Shown piece by piece: positions 35,812 to 43,881 of a stretch of 64,000 nucleotides of DNA. Numbering within the stretch: position 1 is the stretch's first letter; the number at the start of each line of letters is the position of its first letter. A program made the position numbers and the translations under genes. The stretch lies in NCBI GenBank assembly GCA_964562015.1, contig CAZLRH010000008.1:124001-188000 (forward strand). The letters run 5' to 3'. Origin of the DNA: CAZLRH01 sp964562015. GTDB lineage: Bacteria > Verrucomicrobiota > Verrucomicrobiia > Opitutales > JABDGR01. The notes beneath the pieces are model-generated. The model was not told where the DNA came from and did not search any database. It saw only the letters and a program-made list of their open reading frames with translations.

Positions 35812-36663
35812 TCATGCCTTTTCCCGCGCCAGCAATTGGCGCTTGCGTTCGACGCCCCAGCGGTAGCCGGAGAGGTTGCCGTCGCGGCGCACGATGCGGT
35901 GGCAGGGGATCGCCACCGCGATTTTATTCGACGCGCAGGCCGTGGCCACCGCCCGCACCGCCCGCGGCGACCCGATGCTTTGCGCGATGTCCGAGTAGCT
36001 CGCGGTCGCGCCCGCCGGGATTTTTCGCAGGGCCTGCCACACACGTTGCTGGAAGGCCGTGCCGCGCACATCGAGCGGCAGGTCCCAGCCGATTTTCGGG
36101 GCTTCAATCAAACCGACCACCCGCGCCACCGTGCGCTCGAAGGCCCGGTCACCGCCGCGCAATTGCGCCTGCGGAAAGCGGTCCTGCAATTCGCGGGCCA
36201 GCGCGTCGGGGTCGTCGCCGAGAAAAATCGCGCACACGCCGTGGTCCGACGACGCGACCAAAAAGGAGCCCAGCGAGCATTCGCCGACGGCAAAGCGAAT
36301 CGTTTCCCCCACCCCGCCCGCGCGAAAACGCGAGGGCGTCATGCCGAGCATTTGCGTGGATTGCGCGTAAAAGCGGCCGTTGGAATTGAAACCGGCGCCG
36401 TAGAGGGCCTCCGTGACGGTGCGGCGCCGGGGCAATTCCGCGCGGGTGCGCCGCGCGCGTTGCGCCTGGGCGTAGGCCTTGGGCGTGAGCCCGGTGGTTT
36501 TTTTAAAAAGACGGTGGAAATGAAAACGACTCAGGCCCGCGGCTACGGCGAGCGCGGCGAGGTCGGGTGTTTCATTGGACGACTCCAAGGCGCGACAGGC
36601 GGCGGTGACGGCGGTGGTGTGGCGCGGAGGCCGGGAATTTGAATTGGCAGGAGAGGATTTCAT
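35812..36663 (-). CDS. AraC-type regulator fused to methylated-DNA methyltransferase (Ada-like)
   Basis: 283 residues. An AraC HTH region covers about 10-115 (LAALAVAAGLSRFHFHRLFK; MLGMTPSRFRAGG). A ribonuclease-H-like linker domain and an MGMT catalytic domain follow, with the alkyl-acceptor motif VAIPCHRIV at Cys254 and downstream GYRWGVERK. It repairs O6-alkylguanine by self-alkylation. The N-terminal zinc/phosphotriester-sensing domain of E. coli Ada is absent, so it cannot sense methyl phosphotriesters in the classical way. Divided from the second solenoid gene by 76 bp. Confidence 0.93.
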   Translation of the reverse strand: MKSSPANSNSRPPRHTTAVTAACRALESSNETPDLAALAVAAGLSRFHFHRLFKKTTGLTPKAYAQAQRARRTRAELPRRRTVTEALYGAGFNSNGRFYAQSTQMLGMTPSRFRAGGVGETIRFAVGECSLGSFLVASSDHGVCAIFLGDDPDALARELQDRFPQAQLRGGDRAFERTVARVVGLIEAPKIGWDLPLDVRGTAFQQRVWQALRKIPAGATASYSDIAQSIGSPRAVRAVATACASNKIAVAIPCHRIVRRDGNLSGYRWGVERKRQLLAREKA

Positions 36664-36771
36664 CGGGCTCTGTTCGATTGAACACCAAGGATAGCAGACT
36701 TCCCGAAGGCTGAAACTCCGGTTCTTGCGCTTTGGCGGGTGAAAATAATTTCCTAAATTATCGGCGACCGT

Positions 36772-36802
36772 GGAGCGGACGCCTCGGAGAGGCGTCCCAA
36801 CC
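36772..36802. repeat. GGACGCCTCGGAGAGGCGTCC palindrome copy
   Basis: A partial copy of the composite palindrome at 13606-13657 (CGGACGCCTCGGAGAGGCGT then CCCAACC). It lies between the Ada-like and LptF/G-like genes, in a 212-bp interval with no gene. Confidence 0.7.
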
Positions 36803-36837
36803 CCGGAAATTGATTACAGTGAGGAAGCCCCTGCTTC

Positions 36838-36894
36838 ACGGTTGCGCGGCGCGATTGACCGTTGGGCGGCGCGACTCACCGTTGCGCCGCGCGG
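36838..36894. repeat. 20-bp tandem repeat spanning the LptF/G-like stop codon
   Basis: Nearly three copies of a 20-base unit (ACGGTTGCGCGGCGCGATTG, ACCGTTGGGCGGCGCGACTC, then ACCGTTGCGCCGCGCGG). The copy nearest the gene encodes its last residues (RAAQR) and the TGA stop. The two outer copies lie beyond the stop, so the unit appears to be a tandem duplication of the gene's 3' end. Confidence 0.65.
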
Positions 36895-38033
36895 TAGAGC
36901 AGCGCGAGGCCGAGGCCTTCGTAGAGGAAATTCGGCAGCCACAGGAGGAGGTCGGGCCGCAAGGCCGGAGTATTTTCGAGTAGGGAAATGAGGAATAAGA
37001 GCAAATAATAAATCAACGCCAGACCCAGCGCGAGGCCGAGGTTCGCAAACGTCTCCGAACGGCTGGCGGTCAGGCCGAGCGGGATGCCGAGCAGCGCGAG
37101 CGCCAGCACCGCAAAGGCCCCGGCGCTGTGGCGCTGGATCTGCATGCGCACGCGGGTCGTCCAGATCTCCCGGTCTTTTTTGATTTTCTCGGGCGAGGCA
37201 TTGGCCGGCTCAGGCGGCCCGTCAATCCGGGACTGGAGCAGCTCCGGCAGCGTCATGTCGCCGAGTTTCTTGCGGCCGCCCTCGGCACCGAAAAAGCCCT
37301 CGAGCGACACTGTGTACTGCGCCTTTTCGGGAAAAGTGCCCGTGGGCTCCGCCGCGTCGCGAAAATCCCCGGGCTTGCTGGAGCGCAACTCCTGGGCGAC
37401 GCCGTTCTCGCCGGTGACGACGAGCGTCTTGTGTTCGAAATCAAATTCCACCTGGCCGCGCTGCGCGCGGGCAAAGGAAACGGCATTGCCCGCCGCATCC
37501 AACTGCCAAATCCACAGATCGCGCAGTTCGCTGCCTTCGCGACCGCCGACGTAAAAGACATAGCCCTTGAAATCGCGGACAAACACGCCGGGTTGGAAAA
37601 ATTCGAGCGGGTGGTTGCGCACCAGGCTGGCGAGGGTGTCACGCGTGGCCAGGTCGGCCGCGGGCGCGTAGAAAAAATTGATGAACAGGCACAGGGCCAC
37701 GCCCAGGCACGACACCGCCAGCACCGGCGCGGCCACCGTCCACAGGCTGAAGCCGGCGGCGCGCATGGCGGTGTATTCGCTCTGCGCGGACAGCCGGCCC
37801 ACCACGAGTAGCACCGCCGTCAACATCCCCAGCGGCAGCGCATAGGGAATGACGCCCGGCACGAGCAGCGCGACCAGGTAGGTGAACGTGGACCACCCCA
37901 ATTGCCCGCCCGCGAGCTTGTCGATGACTTCACGGATGAGGTTGCCTGCCACCAGGACCATCACGAACAACCCCACGGCAAACGCCGCGGCGGCCAGCAG
38001 TTGCTTAAAAAGATGTCGATGCAGGATGTTCAC
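36876..38033 (-). CDS. LptF/LptG family permease (YjgP/YjgQ)
   Basis: 385 residues. The layout is that of LptF/LptG: three N-terminal helices (LLAAAAFAVGLFVMVLVAGN; FTYLVALLVPGVIPYALPLG; LAVSCLGVALCLFINFFYAP), a large periplasmic beta-jellyroll (about 130-290), then three C-terminal helices (FAVLALALLGIPLGLTASRS). Together with LptB these permeases extract LPS from the inner membrane. Whether this is F or G cannot be decided, and no sister gene is adjacent. The start is GTG. The 3' end lies in a tandem repeat. Confidence 0.9.
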   Translation of the reverse strand: MNILHRHLFKQLLAAAAFAVGLFVMVLVAGNLIREVIDKLAGGQLGWSTFTYLVALLVPGVIPYALPLGMLTAVLLVVGRLSAQSEYTAMRAAGFSLWTVAAPVLAVSCLGVALCLFINFFYAPAADLATRDTLASLVRNHPLEFFQPGVFVRDFKGYVFYVGGREGSELRDLWIWQLDAAGNAVSFARAQRGQVEFDFEHKTLVVTGENGVAQELRSSKPGDFRDAAEPTGTFPEKAQYTVSLEGFFGAEGGRKKLGDMTLPELLQSRIDGPPEPANASPEKIKKDREIWTTRVRMQIQRHSAGAFAVLALALLGIPLGLTASRSETFANLGLALGLALIYYLLLFLISLLENTPALRPDLLLWLPNFLYEGLGLALLYRAAQR

Positions 38034-38048
38034 GGGCGAGCCACACTA

Positions 38049-38081
38049 AATTGAAAATGCAAAATTGAAAATTTAAAATTC
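38049..38081. repeat. AT-rich TTGAAAATGCAAAATTGAAAATTT repeat
   Basis: An intergenic AT-rich stretch of the same kind as 2059-2090 and 61612-61648, just upstream of the LptF/G-like start. Confidence 0.55.
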
Positions 38082-38261
38082 CAGGCCGCCAGGCGGGGCA
38101 GCTTTCAAAATGGCCTCCGGGCGACGACGCGCAAAAAGTCGCCCGGGCGCGATCGTCGTGTCTTATTCCTTTTGCCACACTCCTTGGGCCCCGGGATTTG
38201 ATTTGCAACCACCCGCCGCCCCGGGTGTTCTTAGCTAGCCTGCAAGCGGTATTGAAAGACA

Positions 38262-38276
38262 TGACAATCAGTGTCA
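38262..38276. promoter_or_regulatory. Possible operator, TGACA-N5-TGTCA
   Basis: A perfect 5+5 inverted repeat TGACAATCAGTGTCA lies 47 bases before the AGD-repeat gene. A TTGAAA hexamer (38253-38258) sits where a -35 element would partly overlap it. The opposite promoter of the LptF/G-like gene must also be in this 289-bp gap. No second copy was noticed. Confidence 0.3.
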
Positions 38277-38322
38277 ATTTAGGCAAAAATAGTGGAGGCC
38301 AACTGTCCGACCCTTCTACCCC

Positions 38323-40032
38323 ATGCGCCTCACCCAACGCCATTTTTGCCGCGCACTCGGTCTCGCTGGCGTGGGTTTTGCGCTTCCATTGGGTGCCCGG
38401 GAGCAGACCGGCGGGCCGGCAGCAGCCACCTCCCTGCCACCCGCGGCACAGGCGGCTGAGGACGCGGGCCTCGCCGCTGTCCAAAGGCAGGATTATCTCC
38501 TCGCCATCCAAAATTTTGAGGAAGCCCGGAAGAGCGCGCCCGCGGCCCCGGAATTATATTATCACTTGGGCCTCGCCGAAGCCAACCTACCCAATCGGGA
38601 GCTTCGCGCCATCTGCTGGTTCAGCGCCTACCTCGCAGCCAGCCCTGCGGCCACCAACGGTGAAGCGGTGAAGGCCCAAATCGCTGCCCTCGAAGCCCGG
38701 AGTCACGCGAGTGTGGCGCGCTTGATCAAGCCGTTGGAGGAGGGCGTCGGCCAGTTGCCTTTTCCAGATTACCGCTGGGAAGACGTGGCGCATTTATGGA
38801 CTGCCAACGCTGATTTTGCCTCGGCGCTCCTGGCGGCCGCGCACATTCGGGATTCAAGCACCCAAAGTCGCGTCCAAGGCTCCATTGCCACCGCGCAAGC
38901 CAACGCCGGCGACCTCAGCGGAGCCCTCAAAACCGCCGAAAATATTCCCTCAACCTCGCTCAAAAGTGGGACGGAAAGCGATATTGCCAAAGTGCAAGCC
39001 GAAGCGGGCGATATCACCGGCGCTCTCCAGACGACCGCGTTGATCCAACAGGCAGACGCGAAAAACACCGCCCTGGTCGCCATCGCGTCCAGCCAAACCG
39101 CGGCCGGGAATTTGACCGGCGCCAAGGAGACTTTGACGGCGGCCCTCGCCACCACTGCCACGATTGAGAACAGTTTACTCAAGCACTCGGCTTGGAGCGC
39201 CATCGCCTGGGCGCAAGCCCGGACGGGAGATATTGCGGGAGCCAGGGCCACCACCGACCTCATTCACGACCCGAAAGCGAAAGGTGCGGCCGAAGCGGCC
39301 GTCTTGCGGGCCCAAAATGCGGCCGGTGACAAAGTCGCCGCGAAGGCGACCTTGGCCGCTTTGACGGAGACCTACAAACAAATCCATGACGGAAATGCGA
39401 AGATATCATTCCAAAGGACCCTGGCCTTGGCGCAGGCCGAATCGGGCGACATTGAGGGTGCGCTCAAAAGCGCCGGGCTGATTACGGGCTTCCCGGCGAA
39501 AGAAGAGATTCAGATTAACATTGTCACCGCGCTGATCCAGGCCGGCGATATCCCCGGAGCAATCAGAACCGCCGAACTCATCCGCAGCGAGCCGACCAAA
39601 AGCCGTTGTCAGGCCGCCATCGCCGCCGCGCAGGCCAGGGCGGGGAATTATGATGGAGCCTGCATCACCGTCGCACTCATTCGAAGCCCCGAGGTGAAAA
39701 CCGAGGCCGGGAACGCCCTCGCCCAAGCGCAATCAACGCCGGATCAAGTTTCACCCGCCAGTCCCACTACCAGCCGCGCGGCGCCGATTCCGCTGCAGCC
39801 GGGCGTCTCCTCCGTCGTGGTTTCCGCCTGGCTCAATCAACTCACGAACGGCGACCGCTTCCGCTATTCGCCCTTAAACACCGACCTCTTTCTGGACCGT
39901 GAAAGCTATCTAAAAAATCTGCCTCCATCTGACGATCCCCAAAAACGCTTCGAGGCCGGGCGCATGCTGGCTGAAAGGGTGGCCTCGGCGCAAACGTCCG
40001 TCGAACGGCTGCTGCATGCGACCCTTTATTAA
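38323..40032 (+). CDS. Repeat protein: TPR-like N-terminus plus 33-aa AGD repeats
   Basis: 569 residues. After a weak N-terminal signal-like segment (LGLAGVGFALPLGAR), a TPR-like section covers about 44-130 (AAVQRQDYLLAIQNFEEARK). About eight units of ~33 residues follow, with consensus DIxGALxTAxxI then Kxx(A)xxxIAxAQAxAG (residues ~190-470). The final ~100 residues are non-repetitive (SSVVVSAWLNQLTNGDRFRY). The unit differs from the DP repeat of the other solenoid genes but is of similar length and also two-helix. Function unknown; probably exported and used for protein contacts. It ends 15 bp from the convergent hybrid kinase. Confidence 0.75.
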   Translation: MRLTQRHFCRALGLAGVGFALPLGAREQTGGPAAATSLPPAAQAAEDAGLAAVQRQDYLLAIQNFEEARKSAPAAPELYYHLGLAEANLPNRELRAICWFSAYLAASPAATNGEAVKAQIAALEARSHASVARLIKPLEEGVGQLPFPDYRWEDVAHLWTANADFASALLAAAHIRDSSTQSRVQGSIATAQANAGDLSGALKTAENIPSTSLKSGTESDIAKVQAEAGDITGALQTTALIQQADAKNTALVAIASSQTAAGNLTGAKETLTAALATTATIENSLLKHSAWSAIAWAQARTGDIAGARATTDLIHDPKAKGAAEAAVLRAQNAAGDKVAAKATLAALTETYKQIHDGNAKISFQRTLALAQAESGDIEGALKSAGLITGFPAKEEIQINIVTALIQAGDIPGAIRTAELIRSEPTKSRCQAAIAAAQARAGNYDGACITVALIRSPEVKTEAGNALAQAQSTPDQVSPASPTTSRAAPIPLQPGVSSVVVSAWLNQLTNGDRFRYSPLNTDLFLDRESYLKNLPPSDDPQKRFEAGRMLAERVASAQTSVERLLHATLY

Positions 40033-40047
40033 GGGCGCAGCGGCCTC

Positions 40048-42810
40048 TCACTTCCCCGCCCCTCGCACCTGTTGGATGTTTTCCGCGACGTGCCGAAGTT
40101 CCCGGATAAGTTCGGGCACCAGGCGGCCCGCAAACTCCGCATCGCCGCGCCCGGCCGCCGCCTCGATTTCCTGCGCAAGATGCTGCGCGTGATAGGCCCG
40201 CAGCGAGCCGACCCCGCCTTTGATGCGGTGGGCGTTTTTGTACAAATGTTCGAGCGCGCGCTTCTTCCAGGCGTCCTCGAGGCCCGCAATTTCCGCCGTA
40301 AAATGCTTGAGGTAAACGTCGGCGGCCAGTTCCAGGTCCTCGGCGTCCTCGGCCTCGAGGGTGGCGAGAATGGCGCGCAGATCATAGGTGCCGACGACGG
40401 GCGGCTGGTCGCGCCGGGTGCTGGCGGCGGTTTCCAGATTTGCGGCGAGGCCGGGGAGAATCTCCTGCAAAATCTCCGCGAGCTTCGTCGCGCGAAAGGG
40501 TTTGGCCATGTAGGCGTCCATGCCGATGCGCAGGCAATGCTCCTCGTCGCCCTTCATGGCGCGGGCGGTCATGGCGATGATGGGCGTGTAGCGGTCGCGC
40601 GTGCGCTCGATGTCGCGAATGCGCTGCGTGGCCTGGAAGCCGTCCATCACGGGCATTTGCACGTCCATGAGCACGAGGTCGAAGTCGCCGTGCCGGTAAG
40701 CCTCGACCGCCTCCAAGCCGTTCGCGGCCATGGTTACCTGGTGACCCATTTTGGTCAGGCGCTTGAAGCAGACTTCCTGATTGATGGGATTGTCCTCGAC
40801 CAGCAGCACGCGCAAGGGGACAAAAACGACGGGGGAAGTCGAGCCGTCCGCCGGCGGCACCGCTCCCGAGGGCGCAACGGCGGACCGGGGAGCTCCGTTG
40901 GGGTCAAATTCCTCCAGGATCAAATCGAGCAAATATTTTTGCCGGATGGGTTTGGTCACACTGCGCGCCACGCCCAGCGCCGTCGCGCGGTTCGATTCCG
41001 CCAAATTCAGCGAGGAGGACAAGAGCACGATCTTGACCCCGACGAGGGTCGGCCGGTTGAGAATCAGCGCCGCGACGTCCAGGCCGCTCAAGTCCGGCAT
41101 ATGCTGGTCGAGGAGCACGAGTTGAATGGGCTCCTTTTTTTGCGCGGAGGCCTCGAGGTGATCCAAACCCTCCAAACCACCGCTGGCGGCAAAGGAAGCG
41201 AAGCCCCATTGCTCGCACAGGCGGGTGAGAATGGCGCGGTTGGTTTCGTTGTCGTCGATAATCAGCACCCGCAGGCCCTTGAGGCGGGCGAGGCGCGTCG
41301 GCAACGACACCGGCTGACGGGCGGCGACTTCAAAGGGCAGTTCCACTTCAAACGTCGAGCCTTTGCGCACCTTGCTTTCGACGCGGATGGCGCCGCCCAT
41401 GAGTTCGGAAAGTTTTTTGACGATGGCGAGGCCGAGCCCGGTGCCGCCGTATTTGCGCGTGGTCGAGGCATCGGCCTGGGTGAAACTTTGGAAAATAAAA
41501 TCGAGCCGTCCCGCCGGGATGCCGATGCCGGTGTCGGCAATCGTGAGGACGAGGCGGACCTTGTCTGCCGTGACCGGGCCGGCGGGGCGCACGCGCACGA
41601 GTATCTCGCCCTCGTCGGTGAACTTGATCGCGTTGCTGAGGAGATTGTAGAGGATTTGCTTGAAACGCGTGGGGTCGCCGCGCACGACCTGCGGCAGCGC
41701 CGGGTCAAAATCCAGCAGCAACTCGAGGCCCTTTTCGAGGGTTTGAAAAGTAAACTGGCCGGCCACTTCCTCCAGGCATTGGAGCAGGTTGAACGCGATA
41801 TTTTCGATCTGCAATTGCCCGGCCTCGATTTTCGAGAAATCGAGGATGTCGTTGATGAGCGAGAGCAGCGTGTTCGAGCAGGTGAGCACGGACTTGAGGT
41901 AGCCCTGTTGCTCGGACGTGAGTTCCGTTTCCAGGCACAATTCCGTCATGCCGATGACGCCGTTGATGGGCGTGCGGATTTCGTGGCTCATGTTGGCCAG
42001 GAAATCGCTCTTGGCCTGGCTGGCGAGGTTGGCCTGGCGGATGGCCGCGCGGAGCTTGTCCTCGTACTCGCGCTGCTGGGTGATGTCGCGCGACACGCAG
42101 ACGATGCCGATGCATTTGCGGTGCTGGTCGAACACCGGCATTTTGTTCGTCTGCACCCAATGACCCGGCCCGACCTTGAACCGCATGTGGCTGACGTGGT
42201 TCAAGAGCGGCTTGCCGGAGGCGAGCACGAGCGCGCTGGTCTCGGCAAATTCCTGGGCCGTCTCCCCCTCGACGAAATCGCGCAGTTCGCGTCCGATTTC
42301 CTGGCCGGGAAAGGCTACCTGCAGGGCCGTTTGAAAAGCGGCGTTCGTGACGACGAAACGTCCTTCCAGATCCAGAAAAAAAACATAGTCGATGGTGTGA
42401 TCCATCAGGATCTGCAACAGATGCAGCTCGCTGCGGGCGCTCATCACCATCTGCTGGTTGATGATGGGATTTTCCAACGCGAGCAGCCAAAGGCAGGCGG
42501 GGTCGGTCGGATCCTGCTCGACGACCACCTCGAGCGCGAGGCGGTCGGCGCCGGATTGGTAAGTCAGCCGGCCATGCCACGCCGCGCCGGGGGCGACACC
42601 CTGGAGCAGGTGCGGGATGCCGCCGTTGCCCTCGTCGGAGTTAAACCAGCGCGTGAGCGGCTGGCCCGCGCAAACGGTCTCGTCCACCCCGAGCAGGCGC
42701 GCCATGTGGCGGCTGACGTTGAGAATCACCCCATCGCGTCCACACGTCAAAAACGGCCAGGGTAGAACCTGGGCGAGTGAGCCGGGCTTGACTTGCGGGG
42801 GCACTTGCAT
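40048..42810 (-). CDS. Hybrid sensor histidine kinase, PAS-PAS-HisKA-HATPase-REC-REC-HPt
   Basis: 920 residues, cytoplasmic (no convincing membrane helix). Order: a PAS-like region (about 20-110), a PAS/PAC domain (~130-250, IDYVFFLDLEGRFVVTNAAF), and HisKA with the phosphorylated His in NMSHEIRTPINGVIG. The catalytic domain has DTGIGIP and GTGLGLAIVKKLSELMGG. REC1 has LVLLDQHMPDL, REC2 has LVLMDVQMPVMDGFQATQ, and a C-terminal HPt has NAHRIKGGVGSLRA. This is a full internal phosphorelay that would pass phosphate to a separate response regulator. The ATG at 42810 is preferred to an upstream GTG. Signal and output partner are unknown. Confidence 0.95.
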   Translation of the reverse strand: MQVPPQVKPGSLAQVLPWPFLTCGRDGVILNVSRHMARLLGVDETVCAGQPLTRWFNSDEGNGGIPHLLQGVAPGAAWHGRLTYQSGADRLALEVVVEQDPTDPACLWLLALENPIINQQMVMSARSELHLLQILMDHTIDYVFFLDLEGRFVVTNAAFQTALQVAFPGQEIGRELRDFVEGETAQEFAETSALVLASGKPLLNHVSHMRFKVGPGHWVQTNKMPVFDQHRKCIGIVCVSRDITQQREYEDKLRAAIRQANLASQAKSDFLANMSHEIRTPINGVIGMTELCLETELTSEQQGYLKSVLTCSNTLLSLINDILDFSKIEAGQLQIENIAFNLLQCLEEVAGQFTFQTLEKGLELLLDFDPALPQVVRGDPTRFKQILYNLLSNAIKFTDEGEILVRVRPAGPVTADKVRLVLTIADTGIGIPAGRLDFIFQSFTQADASTTRKYGGTGLGLAIVKKLSELMGGAIRVESKVRKGSTFEVELPFEVAARQPVSLPTRLARLKGLRVLIIDDNETNRAILTRLCEQWGFASFAASGGLEGLDHLEASAQKKEPIQLVLLDQHMPDLSGLDVAALILNRPTLVGVKIVLLSSSLNLAESNRATALGVARSVTKPIRQKYLLDLILEEFDPNGAPRSAVAPSGAVPPADGSTSPVVFVPLRVLLVEDNPINQEVCFKRLTKMGHQVTMAANGLEAVEAYRHGDFDLVLMDVQMPVMDGFQATQRIRDIERTRDRYTPIIAMTARAMKGDEEHCLRIGMDAYMAKPFRATKLAEILQEILPGLAANLETAASTRRDQPPVVGTYDLRAILATLEAEDAEDLELAADVYLKHFTAEIAGLEDAWKKRALEHLYKNAHRIKGGVGSLRAYHAQHLAQEIEAAAGRGDAEFAGRLVPELIRELRHVAENIQQVRGAGK

Positions 42811-42912
42811 TGTGGGTGGGGAGCAACCACGGCGGCCAGGCACTTCCACTTTGCGTCACTGATCACCGGCCGTTATCATCCACACTCATTGCCACGAGGC
42901 AACCTCGATTGC

Positions 42913-43125
42913 ATGGAGACAACACCCCGCGCCGATAAAGCAGTCAAACCGCCTGATGATAAGTCAAGCACCGGCGATTCCGCCAGCGTGCCCGCACAGG
43001 CATCCACCGGGGCGAACCCGGACGCCGCGCCGCCCGCGCGCAAACCCTGGCCCCTGAAATGGATCCTGCTCGCCGTCGTGGCCTACGCGCTGATTTATAA
43101 TCTGTGCCTGCTGATTTGGAATTGA
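42913..43125 (+). CDS. Small single-helix membrane protein
   Basis: 70 residues. A hydrophilic Ala/Pro/Lys-rich N-terminal ~45 residues precede one C-terminal membrane helix (WPLKWILLAVVAYALIYNLC). No family recognised. Its ATG lies 102 bp from the divergent hybrid kinase start, so it may share a regulatory region with it. Coding status rests on frame, composition and the clean helix. Confidence 0.55.
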   Translation: METTPRADKAVKPPDDKSSTGDSASVPAQASTGANPDAAPPARKPWPLKWILLAVVAYALIYNLCLLIWN

Positions 43126-43186
43126 GCCCTCATTTCTGTGTCTTACGCATAAACAGCAACTCGGATTGTGTTCTGAGTCCTACCCG

Positions 43187-43271
43187 CAACCACGGATGAC
43201 ACGGATGAAGCGATTCGCCCACTAACCAGTTCAGCCAAGGTATCCGCGCAATCCGTGTCATCCGCGGTTGC
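43187..43271. repeat. ACGGAT-type inverted repeat
   Basis: Left arm 43187-43210 (CAACCACGGATGACACGGAT) and right arm 43239-43271 (CCGCGCAATCCGTGTCATCC then GCGGTTG) form a hairpin between convergent genes. Same family as 2645-2733 and 12053-12148. Confidence 0.75.
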
Positions 43272-43298
43272 ATTTCAAACTTAAATTGCCGGCTGGCC

Positions 43299-43580
43299 TC
43301 ACAACGCGCCGCTCTCGATTTCCTCGAGATAAATAAATTCCGGCGCGTGAACTCCGGCCTCCGCACGGATTTGCACGAGCAGTGGAGATTCGAAAAAGGC
43401 GCGCGCCGCGGTCAGCGAGGTCCACGCGGAGAAATGAACGATGCGCCGCGGCTCGCCCTCGTAGCGCAGGAGTTCGTAGGATCGCTCGCCGGCCTCCTTG
43501 CGCAGGGCCGCAGCATTATCGAACACCGTCTTCCATGCGGCGTAGTCGGCCACTTCGTGTATAATGAGGACGTGCGGCAT
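43299..43580 (-). CDS. ABM-like (dimeric alpha-beta barrel) small protein
   Basis: 93 residues resembling the antibiotic-biosynthesis-monooxygenase / dimeric ferredoxin-like barrel fold: MPHVLIIHEVADYAAWKTVF, then RIVHFSAWTSLTAARAFFES, with strand-helix-strand spacing. Members range from quinol monooxygenases to heme degraders and small stress proteins; the substrate cannot be read here. Monocistronic, surrounded by repeats. Confidence 0.72.
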   Translation of the reverse strand: MPHVLIIHEVADYAAWKTVFDNAAALRKEAGERSYELLRYEGEPRRIVHFSAWTSLTAARAFFESPLLVQIRAEAGVHAPEFIYLEEIESGAL

Positions 43581-43881
43581 AAATCAGACCCGGAGAAATC
43601 AAAAAAAGAAAAATCGCGCAGAGACGCGGAGGCGCAGAGAAAAACCAAAAAGGAACCTTAACCGCAGATAGCGCAGATGAACACAGATTAAAAACCAGCC
43701 TCCCCAATCCATCTGCGAAAATCTGCGCCATCTGCGGTTACTCTTCTCTGCGCCTCCGCGTCTCGGCGCGAGTTTTTGCTTGAGACCGAAATAATAAAAT
43801 TTACGAAATTAGCCTGGACCGCTTTTTAGGCGGTTTTTTCCGCAATTCCGCCAATTCTGTTAATTCTGTCCAAACTCCGCC
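43581..43881. repeat. Intergenic region with nested palindrome
   Basis: 301 bp without a gene. A nested inverted repeat occupies 43614-43772. Outer arms are 43614-43641 (CGCGCAGAGACGCGGAGGCG then CAGAGAAA) and 43743-43772 (TTCTCTGCGCCTCCGCGTCT). Inner arms are 43659-43690 (ACCGCAGATAGCGCAGATGA) and 43711-43740 (CATCTGCG..CTGCGCCATCTGCGGTTA). Beyond it, 43843-43876 carries a single ATTCTGTTAATTCTGTCC unit of the family seen at 11988 and 18839. Confidence 0.8.

Noticed and set aside
40022..40035. CCCTT..AAGGG hairpin at the convergent ends of the AGD-repeat and kinase genes
   Set aside because: The stem is only five base pairs and there is no T tract, too weak to call a terminator. A similar GCCCT..AGGGC occurs after glyA.
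40072..42765. Nearly 900-codon open frame antisense to the hybrid kinase
   Set aside because: Same artefact; the kinase on the minus strand has a complete set of domains and motifs.
43818..43839. ACCGC-loop-GCGGT hairpin followed by T run, plus strand
   Set aside because: It looks like a terminator, but no plus-strand gene ends nearby and the stem is only 5 bp.
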